From Gammaproteobacteria bacterium (GTDB lineage: Bacteria; Pseudomonadota; Gammaproteobacteria; Competibacterales; Competibacteraceae), in the NCBI GenBank assembly GCA_024235095.1, contig JACKNC010000004.1, positions 98,793 to 162,792 of the forward strand: a DNA stretch of 64,000 nt. The letters are read 5' to 3'. The position numbers and the translations under genes were made by a program. The notes beneath the pieces are model-generated. The model was not told where the DNA came from. It saw nothing but the letters and a program-made list of their open reading frames with translations, and did no database searches. Positions 24,744-34,482 of the stretch are shown here, piece by piece; position 1 is the stretch's first letter; every line of letters begins with the position of its first letter.

Positions 24744-27638
24744 GTGGGCGTGAACGATCGATTCCATGCGCAATGGTGGCCAAAACTTGGTTTGATCGCG
24801 CTATTGACCGTCTGCGCCCTGATCCTGTTCCATACGAGTTGGCTGGAGCGCTGGGATAACCTGTTTTACGATGCCCAGCTGGCCAGCAGATCGCGAGCGC
24901 CAGCGGATGATCTGGTCATCGTCGCCATTGACGAACAGAGTCTGCGCGAACTGGGACGCTGGCCGTGGTCGCGCCGCCGCCACGCGGACTTGATTCGCCG
25001 ACTTACCGCAGCCGGCGCCAAGGCGATTGCGCTGGACATTATATTCGCTGAACCTGAGCGCGCCGATCCGGGGGCTGATCTGGATTTAGCCGCTGCATTG
25101 GTTGAAAACGGGCGTGTGATTTTACCGGTGCTTGGCGAGCAGGCTCGGCTGGACGGCCCGTTAATGGAGACCTTGCCCATTCCGATCCTGGCGGAAGCAG
25201 CGGCCGGACTCGGACATGTGGACGTAGATCTGGATGCGGATGGCATCGCTCGTAGCATTTATCTGAAAGCGGGCCTTGATTCGCCGCATTGGCCGACGCT
25301 GGCGCTGGCCCTGCTGGAGGTGGTCGATCCGACCGCTGGGCAAGTGCTGCCAGGCTGCCGCACACCGACGCTCCGTGCGACATCGTCCGATGGCTGGAAC
25401 ACCTGGAAGCGCGATTATCATGTTCTGATCCCCTTCGCCGGTCCACCGGGACATTTTCGGCGCGTGTCCTATAGCGATGTATTACAGGGTCGTTTTGCGC
25501 CCGCCGTATTTCGTGACAAGCTGGTTTTGGTGGGCGTCACCGCCGCCGGTTTGGGCGATATGCTGCCCACGCCGGTTTCCGGTCAGGCGCAGCCGATGTC
25601 CGGCGTGGAATTCAACGCCAATGTCCTTGACGCCCTGCAGCGGGGACTCATGATCGAGCCGCTGTCCCGGCGGAAATCCTTGTGGCTGACGGGATTGCTG
25701 GTTTTTCTGCCGTTGACTTTCTACACCGTATGTCCGCCGCGCTGGGTGTTGGTGCTGGCGGGAGCAACGCTGCTGTTGACACTGGCGGTCAGCTTTGGAT
25801 TGCTGCATCTCTTCCAGCGCTGGTTGCCGCCGACCGCCGCGCTGCTGGCGCAAGGCTTGGGGTGTCTGCTATGGATCGGATGGCGCTGGCGACAGGCGAG
25901 ACGGGCGCTATTCGCGGAACAGGCGCGCACTCAGGCGACCTTGCAGTCCATTGATGACGCAGTGATTGTCACGGATCTTCATGGCGTTGTGAAATCCATT
26001 AATCCCAGGGCCGAGTCCTTGCTCGACTGTGCACAGACCGTGACGCAAGGTCAGCCGCTGGGCGTCATTTTCCGCCTTGCCCATGATCGCGATCATCGGG
26101 TTCCGCTGGATTTGGTGGCGTTATGCCGGCAACGGAACCCGGCCTTCCAGTGGTCGGAAGAAGGTTTCCTAGCGAATCGCAGCGGCCAGGAATACACCGT
26201 GCGGGCGGCGGCGACGCTAATCCATGACCCACAGGGGAAGGCGTCAGGCGTGGTCATTGTATTCAGCGATATCACTGAAAATCGCCGCTTGGCGCAGCAA
26301 ATGACGTATCAGGCCACGCATGATGGGTTAACGCAGTTGCCCAACCGTCATTTGCTTCAAGACCGGCTCCTGCGCGCTCTCGCTCGCGCCCGCGGCGCGA
26401 GGCGGATCTGTGCGGTGCTGTGCGTGAATCTGGATCATTTCAAAAAAGTGAATGAGGGTCTGGGTCACGCTGCGGGCGATACCTTGCTGCGAGCGGCGGC
26501 GACCCGGTTGCTCGCCTGCGGGCGTGGGGAGGACACCGTTGCCCGGCTGAGTGGTGACGAATTTTTCATTGTATTGGAGAATCTGCGGCAGGGACATCAG
26601 GCGGCGGCGTTCGCGCGAAAAGCTTTAAATGTCTTGGCGCCCTGCTTTGAAATCGATGGCCAAGAGTGCTTCATTACCGCCAGCATTGGCATCAGTCTGT
26701 TCCCCAAGGATGGCGACGATACGGAGGCGCTCTTGAAAAACGCCAACCTCGCGATGCATCAAGCCAAGGACAGTGGCCGCGACATGATCCGGTTCTACAG
26801 CCACGACATGCATGTGCGCGCTTTGGACCGGCTGAGGCTGGAGCAAAGTTTGCGTCACGCCCTGGAGCGTCGGGAGCTGGAGCTGTACTACCAGCCCCAG
26901 ATGGATTTGGAAGAGGGCCGGATCATCGGGGTTGAGGCGCTGTTGCGGTGGCGGCATGCTCAGCGGGGCCTGATATCGCCCGTCGAATTTGTGCCGCTGG
27001 CTGAAGAGACGGGCTTGATTGAGGTGATTGGCGAGTGGGTGCTGCGAACCGCCTGCGTACAGGCAAGGGCGTGGCAGCGTGAAGGGCTTGCGCCACTGCG
27101 CATGGCGGTTAACTTGTCTCCTCGCCAGTTTTTGCGGCCTGGTCTGGTCGACCGAATTCACCACATTTTGAGAGACACTGGATTGGAGCCGCGCTATCTT
27201 GATCTGGAAATTACTGAAGGCGTGTTTATGAAAGATGTGGAGGGCTGTATCGCTACCTTGCATGCGCTCAAGAAAATCGGCGTTCATCTGTCCATCGATG
27301 ACTTTGGCACCGGTTATTCCTCGTTGAGCTATTTGCGGCGTTTTCCGATTGATCAGTTGAAAATTGACAAGTCCTTTGTCAGCGATAGCGTTGCCAGTCA
27401 GGGTGATACAGCGATCGCTATGGCGGTGATCGCCATGGCGCACAGTATGCAACTCAAGGTAATCGCCGAGGGAGTGGAAAATCCGGCGCAACTGGCGTTC
27501 TTACAAGAAAATCAGTGTGATGAAATACAAGGTTATTACCTGAGTCGTCCGGCGCCCGCTCAGCAAATCCGGGCCTTGTTACGCGGAGAATCGCTGAGTG
27601 CAGCGCTTCAGGACCCGAACAGTCGGCGGTCGGCTTGA
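24744..27638 (+). CDS. CHASE2-PAS-GGDEF-EAL cyclic-di-GMP signalling protein
   Basis: 964 residues. A first membrane span lies near residue 20, a periplasmic CHASE2 domain follows (to about 310), then two further spans (KSLWLTGLLVFLPLTFYTV and WVLVLAGATLLLTLAVSFGLL). A PAS domain lies at about 395-510, a GGDEF domain at about 525-685 and an EAL domain at about 700-945. The cyclase signature is SGDEF rather than GGDEF, a substitution tolerated in some cyclases. The phosphodiesterase motifs EALLRW, NLSPRQF, EITEGVF and DDFGTGYSSL are intact. Start is GTG at 24744 (or GTG 24750). The net activity is likely phosphodiesterase, possibly GTP-stimulated; that is family inference. Confidence 0.9.
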   Translation: MGVNDRFHAQWWPKLGLIALLTVCALILFHTSWLERWDNLFYDAQLASRSRAPADDLVIVAIDEQSLRELGRWPWSRRRHADLIRRLTAAGAKAIALDIIFAEPERADPGADLDLAAALVENGRVILPVLGEQARLDGPLMETLPIPILAEAAAGLGHVDVDLDADGIARSIYLKAGLDSPHWPTLALALLEVVDPTAGQVLPGCRTPTLRATSSDGWNTWKRDYHVLIPFAGPPGHFRRVSYSDVLQGRFAPAVFRDKLVLVGVTAAGLGDMLPTPVSGQAQPMSGVEFNANVLDALQRGLMIEPLSRRKSLWLTGLLVFLPLTFYTVCPPRWVLVLAGATLLLTLAVSFGLLHLFQRWLPPTAALLAQGLGCLLWIGWRWRQARRALFAEQARTQATLQSIDDAVIVTDLHGVVKSINPRAESLLDCAQTVTQGQPLGVIFRLAHDRDHRVPLDLVALCRQRNPAFQWSEEGFLANRSGQEYTVRAAATLIHDPQGKASGVVIVFSDITENRRLAQQMTYQATHDGLTQLPNRHLLQDRLLRALARARGARRICAVLCVNLDHFKKVNEGLGHAAGDTLLRAAATRLLACGRGEDTVARLSGDEFFIVLENLRQGHQAAAFARKALNVLAPCFEIDGQECFITASIGISLFPKDGDDTEALLKNANLAMHQAKDSGRDMIRFYSHDMHVRALDRLRLEQSLRHALERRELELYYQPQMDLEEGRIIGVEALLRWRHAQRGLISPVEFVPLAEETGLIEVIGEWVLRTACVQARAWQREGLAPLRMAVNLSPRQFLRPGLVDRIHHILRDTGLEPRYLDLEITEGVFMKDVEGCIATLHALKKIGVHLSIDDFGTGYSSLSYLRRFPIDQLKIDKSFVSDSVASQGDTAIAMAVIAMAHSMQLKVIAEGVENPAQLAFLQENQCDEIQGYYLSRPAPAQQIRALLRGESLSAALQDPNSRRSA

Positions 27639-27660
27639 TGATGAAACGGGCAATTGCCCT

Positions 27661-30600
27661 ATGACCCCACAAGCGTTCATCCAGAAATGGCGCTGCGCGA
27701 CCTTGACCGAGCGCGCGGCGGCGCAATCGCATTTCAACGATTTATGCGCAGTGCTGGCTGAGCCTGCGCCGACGGATGCCGATCCGTCCGGCGAGTGGTT
27801 TGCGTTTGAGAAAGGCGCGAAGAAAACCGGCGGGGGACAGGGATGGGCGGATGTGTGGAAGAAGGGTTGTTTTGCCTGGGAGTACAAGAGCAAGCACAAG
27901 GACTTGCAGACGGCGCTCCGGCAGTTGCAGCAGTACGCGCTGGCCCTGGAGAACCCGCCGCTGTTAATCGTCTCGGATATGGAGACGATTGAGATTCATA
28001 CCAATTTTACCAGCACGGCGCATGTCGTTCACCGATTGACGCTGGATGATTTGGATCATCCCGACCAGCGTCGTCTCCTGAAGCTGGCGTTTACTGAACC
28101 GGAGCGGCTCAAGCCCGGCCTGTCCTGTCCGATGGTGACGGAAAGCGCGGCGGCCTTGCTAGGCGGGTTGGCGCAGCAGTTGCGCGAGCGCGGTTATGAT
28201 CCGCTGCGGGTCGCGCATTTTGTGACCCGGTTGCTGTTCTGCATGTTTGCTGAAGACGTGGGGTTGTTGCCGCGCGAGTTGTTGACCCGCTTGCTGGCGG
28301 CGGCGCGGCGGCAACCGGAACGGTTTGTGAGCATGGCGCATCCTCTATTTGCAGCGATGAGCACCGGTGGCGTCTTTGGCGTGGAAGAGATTGCCTGGTT
28401 CAATGGTGGATTGTTTAACGATCCTGACGTAATTCCGCTGGAGACCGAGGAGTTGCGGATTGTCCATCAGGCGGCGCTGCTGGATTGGGCGGCGATTGAG
28501 CCAGCCATTTTCGGGACGCTGTTCGAGCGAGGTCTGGACCCGGACAAGCGCAGTCAATTGGGTGCGCATTACACCGATGCCGCATCCATTCGCCGGTTGA
28601 TTGAGCCGATCATCCGCGATCCGTTGTTGGCGGAATGGGCTACGGTCAAGGCGGAAATCGCTCATTTTCTGACGGCGAAGAAACCGAAACGCGCCTTGGC
28701 GGAACAGGCGCTGCACAGTTTTCTGGAGCGGTTGCGGATGTTTCGGGTGCTGGATCCGGCCTGTGGTTCGGGGAATTTCCTGTATTTGGCGCTGCAAACA
28801 CTGAAGGATATAGAGCATCAGGTGATGCTGGAGGCGGAACAATTAGGTTTGCAGCGCGGCTTTCCGGCGGTGGGGCTGGAGGCGGTTTGGGGGATTGAGA
28901 TCAATCCATATGCGGCGGAACTGGCGCGGGTGACGGTGTGGATCGGGGAAATTCAATGGATGCTGTCGCGCGGTTACAGTTTGAATGATCGACCGATTTT
29001 GAAGCCGCTGGAGCAGATTTTCTGCCGGGATGCGTTGTTATGCAGGGCTGACTCGTTAGATCACGGCCCTGCGGGCCACCTCTCCTTATCCAAGGAGGGA
29101 AATTCAGCATGGGAAGCTGAGTGGCCGGTTGCGGATGTCATTATCGGCAACCCACCGTTTTTGGGCGGCAGCAAAGTGCTGGGGCTACTCGGTGATGACT
29201 ACGTTCATACGCTGCGGCAGGTTTATCAGGGCCGGGTTCCAGGCGGGGCGGATTTGGTGTGCTATTGGTTCGAGAAAGCGCGGAGTCTGATCGAGCAGGG
29301 CCGGGCGCAACGTGCGGGTTTGGTGGCGACCAATTCTATCCGGGGCGGCGCGAATCGCAAGGTGCTGGAACGCATCATCGACACTCCTCTTCTGCAAGCG
29401 GGTGAGGGGCGGAGGGAGCGCGCGCGCATTTTCAACGCCTGGAGTGATGAGCCGTGGATCAACGAAGGCGCGGCAGTGCGGGTCTCGCTGGTGTGTTTTG
29501 GGAATCCCCCCCAACCCCCCCTTTTCAAAGGGGAGAGCCTTGAAAATCCCCCCCAGCCCCCCTTTTTCAAAGGGGGGAGTGATACTGCTGACCCCCCTTT
29601 TTCAAAGGGGGGTGGCGAAGCCGGGGGGATTCTGAACGGCCAGCCCGTCGCAGAAATTTATGCGGATTTGACGGGGCGGGCGCTGGATGCTGGCGAAATG
29701 GATTTGACTGATGCAGGCGGATTGAAGGAGAACGTCAAAATAGCATTCATTGGCACTATGAAGAAGGGTTCTTTCGACATAGCTGGAGAGCTTGCCCGTC
29801 ACTGGTTATTGTTCCCCAATCCAAATGGCCGCCCTAATTCCGATGTTTTACTTCCGTGGGTAAATGGACTGGATATAACACGCCGTCCTTCAGATACATG
29901 GATAGTCGATTTTGGTATAGATATGTCGGAATCAGCAGCAGCGCTCTATGAGGCTCCCTTTCAGCATGTTCTCGTCAATGTTAAACCCCAGCGTGATGCA
30001 GTACGCAGCGATATGGAACGTCAACACTGGTGGTTGCTGGCAAGACCTGCGCCAGATTTGCGGCAGGCAATTACCGGATTGCCTCGCTTCATCGTAACGC
30101 CTCGGGTTGCAAAGCATCGGCTATTTGCCTGGCTCTATCCACCAGTTGTTTGCGATGGCCAACTGGTTGTCATCGCCCGTTCCGATGACATCACCTTTGG
30201 CATTCTTCATTCGCGCTTTCATGAATTGTGGGCGTTGCGTACTTGTACTTGGCTTGGTAAAGGCAACGATCCCCGCTACACTCCCACCACCTGCTTCGAC
30301 ACCTTCCCTTTCCCCGAAGGCTTGCAACCTAAAATCCCCCCTAACCCCTCTTTGCCAAAGGAGGGGACTGAACGACTACATGCTGAAAATCCCCGCGCCC
30401 AAGCCATTGCCGAAGCCGCTTGTCAACTCAACGCATTGCGCGAGAACTGGCTGAATCCCCCGGAGTGGGTGCAGCGTGTTCCAGAAATCGTGCTCGGCTA
30501 TCCCGACCGCTTGTTGCCCGTGAACGATCACGCCGCCGCCGAATTGAAAAAGCGTACTCTGACGAACCTGTACAACCAGCGCCCAACCTGGCTGGTCAAT

Positions 30601-30726
30601 GCACATCAAACTCTGGATGCAACGGTCGCCACCGCTTATGGTTGGCCAGTTGATTTGAGCGATGAGGAAATACTGCGGCGCTTGCTGGCGCTGAATCGGG
30701 AACGCGCCCGTTTGCAGAACCCTTAA
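27661..30726 (+). CDS. MmeI-like (type IIL) restriction-modification protein with in-frame palindromic insertions
   Basis: 1021 residues from the ATG at 27661. The N-terminal nuclease site is D64-X9-E74-X-K76 (in GWADVWKKG and FAWEYK). A helical connector follows, then the SAM motif DPACGSGNF (D365) and the catalytic NPPF (N497), and a C-terminal target-recognition region. One polypeptide would both cut and methylate, as in MmeI. Four palindromic segments are inserted in frame: about residues 462-482 just before NPPF, 615-658 (three tandem hairpins) and 891-905. They add proline-, glycine- and lysine-rich peptides such as NPPQPPFFKGG. Activity may be affected. It is not obviously cotranscribed with the EAL gene (22 bp upstream), though it could be. 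Confidence 0.88.
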   Translation: MTPQAFIQKWRCATLTERAAAQSHFNDLCAVLAEPAPTDADPSGEWFAFEKGAKKTGGGQGWADVWKKGCFAWEYKSKHKDLQTALRQLQQYALALENPPLLIVSDMETIEIHTNFTSTAHVVHRLTLDDLDHPDQRRLLKLAFTEPERLKPGLSCPMVTESAAALLGGLAQQLRERGYDPLRVAHFVTRLLFCMFAEDVGLLPRELLTRLLAAARRQPERFVSMAHPLFAAMSTGGVFGVEEIAWFNGGLFNDPDVIPLETEELRIVHQAALLDWAAIEPAIFGTLFERGLDPDKRSQLGAHYTDAASIRRLIEPIIRDPLLAEWATVKAEIAHFLTAKKPKRALAEQALHSFLERLRMFRVLDPACGSGNFLYLALQTLKDIEHQVMLEAEQLGLQRGFPAVGLEAVWGIEINPYAAELARVTVWIGEIQWMLSRGYSLNDRPILKPLEQIFCRDALLCRADSLDHGPAGHLSLSKEGNSAWEAEWPVADVIIGNPPFLGGSKVLGLLGDDYVHTLRQVYQGRVPGGADLVCYWFEKARSLIEQGRAQRAGLVATNSIRGGANRKVLERIIDTPLLQAGEGRRERARIFNAWSDEPWINEGAAVRVSLVCFGNPPQPPLFKGESLENPPQPPFFKGGSDTADPPFSKGGGEAGGILNGQPVAEIYADLTGRALDAGEMDLTDAGGLKENVKIAFIGTMKKGSFDIAGELARHWLLFPNPNGRPNSDVLLPWVNGLDITRRPSDTWIVDFGIDMSESAAALYEAPFQHVLVNVKPQRDAVRSDMERQHWWLLARPAPDLRQAITGLPRFIVTPRVAKHRLFAWLYPPVVCDGQLVVIARSDDITFGILHSRFHELWALRTCTWLGKGNDPRYTPTTCFDTFPFPEGLQPKIPPNPSLPKEGTERLHAENPRAQAIAEAACQLNALRENWLNPPEWVQRVPEIVLGYPDRLLPVNDHAAAELKKRTLTNLYNQRPTWLVNAHQTLDATVATAYGWPVDLSDEEILRRLLALNRERARLQNP
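29065..29105. repeat. Palindromic insertion 1 inside the MmeI-like gene
   Basis: Two adjacent hairpins lie in the coding sequence: GGCC...GGCC at 29065-29077 and CTCCTT/AAGGAG with loop ATCC at 29082-29097. They encode a stretch (HGPAGHLSLSKEGN) that does not look like the conserved region before the NPPF motif. The insert is in frame. Confidence 0.55.
29503..29632. repeat. Triple palindromic insertion 2 inside the MmeI-like gene
   Basis: The block starts AATCCCCCC and ends GGGGGGATT, so its outer ends are inverted. Inside are three C-run/G-run hairpins with TTTTCAAA-type loops (centres near 29525, 29575 and 29604). The frame stays open across all 130 bp and encodes three variants of PPxFKGG/PPFSKGG. 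The motif is a widely dispersed kind of small palindrome in environmental bacteria. Confidence 0.8.
30332..30376. repeat. Palindromic insertion 3 inside the MmeI-like gene
   Basis: AAATCCCCCCTAACCCCTC, loop TTTGCC, then AAAGGAGGGG and ACTGAACGA. The part after the palindrome, GGGGACTGAACGA, recurs at the repeat at 55978-56012, showing that the dispersed unit is longer than the hairpin. It is in frame, encoding IPPNPSLPKEGTERL. Confidence 0.75.
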
Positions 30727-30750
30727 TGTTTATTGAGCGGAGAGCCTGCT

Positions 30751-31365
30751 ATGTCAACACAATTAGCACAACGGGAATTATTGAACCTTCAACCGCGCCA
30801 TCGCTGGACTGTCATGGAATATCACAAAATGGCGGAAGTCGGCTTATTGAACGAAGATTCGCGAGTGGAACTCATTGACGGGGAGATTATTGAAATGGCG
30901 CCGATTGGAAGTCCGCATGGGGGTCATGTAAAACGCTGCATTCGCCTGTTTTCCAAAGTCATCGATGATCAGGCGATTATCGCGGCGCAAGACCCGGTTG
31001 TGCTCGGCGATTATGAAGAACCTGAACCCGATATCGCCCTACTGCGTTGGCGAGATGATGATTATGAACAGACTCATCCACACCCGGAAGATGTATTGTT
31101 ACTGATCGAAGTTTCCGACAGTACATTGCGCTATGACCGTGATGTCAAGGTTCCCCTCTACGCCAAAAATGGCATTCCAGAAGTCTGGTTGCTCGATATT
31201 CAAAATCGGCAACTGGAAATCTATCGTGAACCGGTTGATGGAATCTATCAACAAAAAACTAGCCAATGCACCGGAAAAATTGCGCCACTGCTTTGCCCGG
31301 ATGCGGTGATCGATCTGACTGAGCTGTTTCCCAATTCATCATTGAACCTACCTAATAATGACTGA
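30751..31365 (+). CDS. Uma2 family (DUF820) putative endonuclease
   Basis: 204 residues from the ATG at 30751; a GGAGAG box lies 10 bases upstream. Motifs are WTVMEYHKMAEVGLL, VELIDGEIIEMAPIG, EPDIALLRW (metal D), VLLLIEVSDSTLRYDRDVKVPLYA (E and D-K) and EVWLLDI. It is only loosely similar to the Uma2 protein at 18035-18604. Its 3' end overlaps the parC start by 8 bp. The function of the family is not established. Confidence 0.86.
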   Translation: MSTQLAQRELLNLQPRHRWTVMEYHKMAEVGLLNEDSRVELIDGEIIEMAPIGSPHGGHVKRCIRLFSKVIDDQAIIAAQDPVVLGDYEEPEPDIALLRWRDDDYEQTHPHPEDVLLLIEVSDSTLRYDRDVKVPLYAKNGIPEVWLLDIQNRQLEIYREPVDGIYQQKTSQCTGKIAPLLCPDAVIDLTELFPNSSLNLPNND

Positions 31366-33592
31366 ACTCGCCCTGTTTAACGCCGACGCCACCGAGCGTT
31401 TACCGCTCAAAATATTCACGGAAAAGGCGTACCTGGATTATTCCATGTACGTCATTCTCGACCGGGCGCTGCCGCATATTGGCGACGGATTAAAACCCGT
31501 GCAACGGCGCATTGTTTACGCTATGTCTGAACTGGGTTTAAATGCCGTAGCTAAGCACAAAAAATCGGCCCGCACGGTCGGCGACGTGTTGGGAAAATAT
31601 CATCCGCACGGTGATTCCGCCTGCTACGAAGCGATGGTCTTAATGGCCCAACCCTTCTCCTATCGCTACCCACTGGTCGACGGGCAAGGCAACTGGGGTT
31701 CGCCGGACGATCCTAAGTCCTTTGCCGCCATGCGCTATACCGAGGCGCGTCTGTCGCCGTTCGCACAAGTGTTGCTGTCCGAGCTGGGCCAAGGCACCGT
31801 GGACTGGACGCCTAACTTTGACGGCACGCTGGATGAACCGGTGCTACTGCCCTCCCGGTTGCCGAATGTGTTGTTAAACGGCGCGACCGGCATCGCTGTC
31901 GGCATGGCTACCGATATTCCCCCGCACAATCTCGGCGAAATCGCCGCCGCCAGCATCCGATTGCTTGATGAACCCGAAGCTAGCGTGGATGCGCTCTGTG
32001 GAATTGTTCTGGCCCCGGACTATCCCGGTGGCGCGGAGATCATCACGCCCCGCGACGAACTCGGCAAGCTCTACCAGACCGGCAATGGCGGGGTGCGGTT
32101 GCGCGCCCGTTTTGAGCGGGAAAACGGCGATGTAGTGATTATCGCTCTGCCGCATCAGGTCTCCGGATCGCGGATCATGGAGCAAATTGCTGCGCAAATG
32201 CGCGACAAAAAGCTGCCGATGATTGAGGACTTGCGCGACGAATCCGACCACGAAAACCCGATCCGCCTGGTGCTGGCGCTGCGCTCCAATCGGGTGGACG
32301 TGGATTTACTGATGGATCACCTATTCGCCACCACCGATCTGGAGAAAAGTTATCGGGTGAATCTGAACATGATTGGCCTGGATGGCCGGCCCCAAGTCAA
32401 GAATCTCAAGGAAATCCTGGAAGAATGGCTGCGCTATCGGGTGGCTACTGTGCGCCGGCGGCTGGAGTTTCGCCTGAATCAGGTCGAGCAGCGTTTGCAT
32501 ATCCTGGAAGGCTTGCTGGTCGCCTATCTCAATCTGGATGAGGTGATTCGCATCCTGCGCACCGAGGACAAACCCAAGCCGGTGCTGATCGCCCGTTTCC
32601 AACTCTCTGATGCACAGGCCGAGGCGATTCTGGAAACCAAGCTGCGCCATCTGGCCCGGTTGGAAGAGATGAAACTGCGTGGCGAACAGGATCAGTTGCG
32701 CAAGGAGCAGGAGCAGTTGCAACTGCTGCTCAGTTCGGAAAAGCGCTTAAAAACCCTCATTCGCAAGGAGATTCAGGACGACGCTAAGCGCTACACCGAT
32801 CCGCGCCGTTGTCCGCTGGTGGAGCGGCGACCGGCGCAGGCGCTGGATGAAACCAATTTAACGCCTAGCGAGCCGATGGTGGTGGTGCTGTCGCAGAAAG
32901 GCTGGGTGCGCGCCGCCAAGGGCCGCGAAATCGACGCCTCATCGCTCAGCTACAAGTCCGGCGATGGTTTTCTGGCCCAAGCGCAAGGCCGCAGCAATCA
33001 GTCCGCCGTATTTCTCGACTCGACTGGTCGAACCTACACCTTGCCGGTGGCGGGACTGGCTTCGGCGCGCGGCTATGGCGAACCCCTGACCGGCAAGCTC
33101 AGTCCGCCGAATGGCGCGGCTTTTCTCCAGGTGCTGCTCAGCAATCCCGAAGACCTTTATCTGTTGGCGACCGATGCCGGTTATGGCTTTATCTGCGCCT
33201 TTGATGACCTGCTGACCCGCAACAAGGCGGGCAAGGTGGTGTTGACCGTGCCGGAAGGCGCGCAAATTTTGCTGCCATTATTGATTACTGGATTGGAAAC
33301 TGACCGGTTGGCGGCTATTGGCAGCGGCGGACGGTTGTTGTTGTTCCCGGTCAAAGACTTGCCGCGTTTGCCCAAAGGCAAGGGTAACAAGATTATCGAC
33401 CTGCCGGGTCAGGAGCGACTGATTGCCCTGAGCTTCGCGCCGCCAGAACGGAGTCTGGTACTGACCGCCGGCAAACGGGATATGAAGCTCAAACCGTCGG
33501 ATCTCGAAGGGTACATGGGCGAACGAGGCCGGCGAGGCAAACCTCTGCCACGCGGTTTTCAGCGAGTGGAGCGGGTGGTTGCCGGGGAGTGA
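31358..33592 (+). CDS. parC: DNA topoisomerase IV subunit A
   Basis: 744 residues, the usual ParC length. It begins with FTEKAYLDYSMYVILDRALPHIGDGLKPVQRR and has the catalytic tyrosine in FAAMRYTEARLS. The GyrA-type GATGIAVGMATDIPPHN stretch follows. A C-terminal beta-pinwheel of reduced repeats (VVLSQKGWVRAAKG, GRTYTLPVAGLASARGYGEP) distinguishes ParC from GyrA. With ParE it decatenates daughter chromosomes. parE is not in the window. The start overlaps the Uma2 stop, so the two are probably translated from one transcript. Confidence 0.95.
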   Translation: MTELALFNADATERLPLKIFTEKAYLDYSMYVILDRALPHIGDGLKPVQRRIVYAMSELGLNAVAKHKKSARTVGDVLGKYHPHGDSACYEAMVLMAQPFSYRYPLVDGQGNWGSPDDPKSFAAMRYTEARLSPFAQVLLSELGQGTVDWTPNFDGTLDEPVLLPSRLPNVLLNGATGIAVGMATDIPPHNLGEIAAASIRLLDEPEASVDALCGIVLAPDYPGGAEIITPRDELGKLYQTGNGGVRLRARFERENGDVVIIALPHQVSGSRIMEQIAAQMRDKKLPMIEDLRDESDHENPIRLVLALRSNRVDVDLLMDHLFATTDLEKSYRVNLNMIGLDGRPQVKNLKEILEEWLRYRVATVRRRLEFRLNQVEQRLHILEGLLVAYLNLDEVIRILRTEDKPKPVLIARFQLSDAQAEAILETKLRHLARLEEMKLRGEQDQLRKEQEQLQLLLSSEKRLKTLIRKEIQDDAKRYTDPRRCPLVERRPAQALDETNLTPSEPMVVVLSQKGWVRAAKGREIDASSLSYKSGDGFLAQAQGRSNQSAVFLDSTGRTYTLPVAGLASARGYGEPLTGKLSPPNGAAFLQVLLSNPEDLYLLATDAGYGFICAFDDLLTRNKAGKVVLTVPEGAQILLPLLITGLETDRLAAIGSGGRLLLFPVKDLPRLPKGKGNKIIDLPGQERLIALSFAPPERSLVLTAGKRDMKLKPSDLEGYMGERGRRGKPLPRGFQRVERVVAGE

Positions 33593-33600
33593 GCAACTCA

Positions 33601-34440
33601 TCACGAAACGGGGTTATAAGCCCCAAAACAGGTCCGGATGAGGATTTTTAACACAGCCAAATTGCCTTTGAAACTGCTGATCTTGGTCGGTACTTCGCCG
33701 GTAGCCGGATAGCGGCGGGTGGTCGGCAGTTCGATACAGCGATAACCTAACTTTGGCGCACGGTAGGAGAGATAGGCGAGCAGTTCGTAAGTTAAGAAGA
33801 TGTCCCGGAACGGGGCAACTTTCGGGTCGAGCAGTAATCTTCGACGGTAAGCTCGGAACCCTTGGGTGGTATCGGTCCAGTGGAATCCGGAAAACAGACT
33901 CAACAATGGCGCATGCAGCCAGCGAATGGCGAACTCGCGCAGCCGGGGGGTATTTTCGCCCACGCCGCCGGGCAGGTAACGGGAAGCCTGGACGAAATCC
34001 ACGCCACTCTGCAAAGCTTCGATGAAACAGGGAATGGCTTCCGGGTCGTCCTTGTTGTTGCCATCAATGGTGATAATGCCCGTGTAACCTTGGTCGAGAG
34101 CGAAGGCGTAGGCGCAACGCAATTGGGCGCTAAGCTTGCCGGGGCCGGTTTTGACCAACAGACCGCGCACCCCCTGAGTTTGGAGTACATCCGTGTTCAG
34201 CGAGCCGTCGGTGCTGCCGCCATCGACAATCAGAATATCCGCCAGATTAGCGATTTCCAGCGCTTGCATCCGGTCGAGCAGTTGACCGATACGTTCGCCT
34301 TCGCTGATAACGGGAATCACCACGCACCAGGGATGGCGTTGACCTTGCCATAAGGGAATGTCGAAGGCGGGCGCTTGCCAGGAGGCGCGGATTTCCGGGG
34401 TGACCTGAGAATCCATCGTTTTGATAGCGTCCTTATGCAT
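33601..34440 (-). CDS. Family 2 glycosyltransferase (dolichol-phosphate mannosyltransferase-like)
   Basis: 279 residues, GT-A fold. It shows CVVIPVISEGERIGQLLDRM, LIVDGGSTDGS (nucleotide-binding D), the DGNNKDDPEAI metal-binding region in place of the usual DXD, and a TQGFRAYRR acceptor loop. No membrane span is present, so it is likely a cytoplasmic enzyme acting at the membrane on a polyprenyl-phosphate or similar acceptor. A second ATG at 34416 is possible. It converges with parC (8 bp between stops) and backs on to the IS cluster. Sugar donor and acceptor are unknown. Confidence 0.82.
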   Translation of the reverse strand: MHKDAIKTMDSQVTPEIRASWQAPAFDIPLWQGQRHPWCVVIPVISEGERIGQLLDRMQALEIANLADILIVDGGSTDGSLNTDVLQTQGVRGLLVKTGPGKLSAQLRCAYAFALDQGYTGIITIDGNNKDDPEAIPCFIEALQSGVDFVQASRYLPGGVGENTPRLREFAIRWLHAPLLSLFSGFHWTDTTQGFRAYRRRLLLDPKVAPFRDIFLTYELLAYLSYRAPKLGYRCIELPTTRRYPATGEVPTKISSFKGNLAVLKILIRTCFGAYNPVS

Positions 34441-34482
34441 CTCAATTCACCCGCGCCGTAATCAAAATCATACCACTTACCA

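Noticed and set aside
29503..29632. Triple hairpin as a CRISPR-like array or tandem gene repeat
   Set aside because: The units are palindromes of unequal spacing without spacers, and lie in a coding frame.
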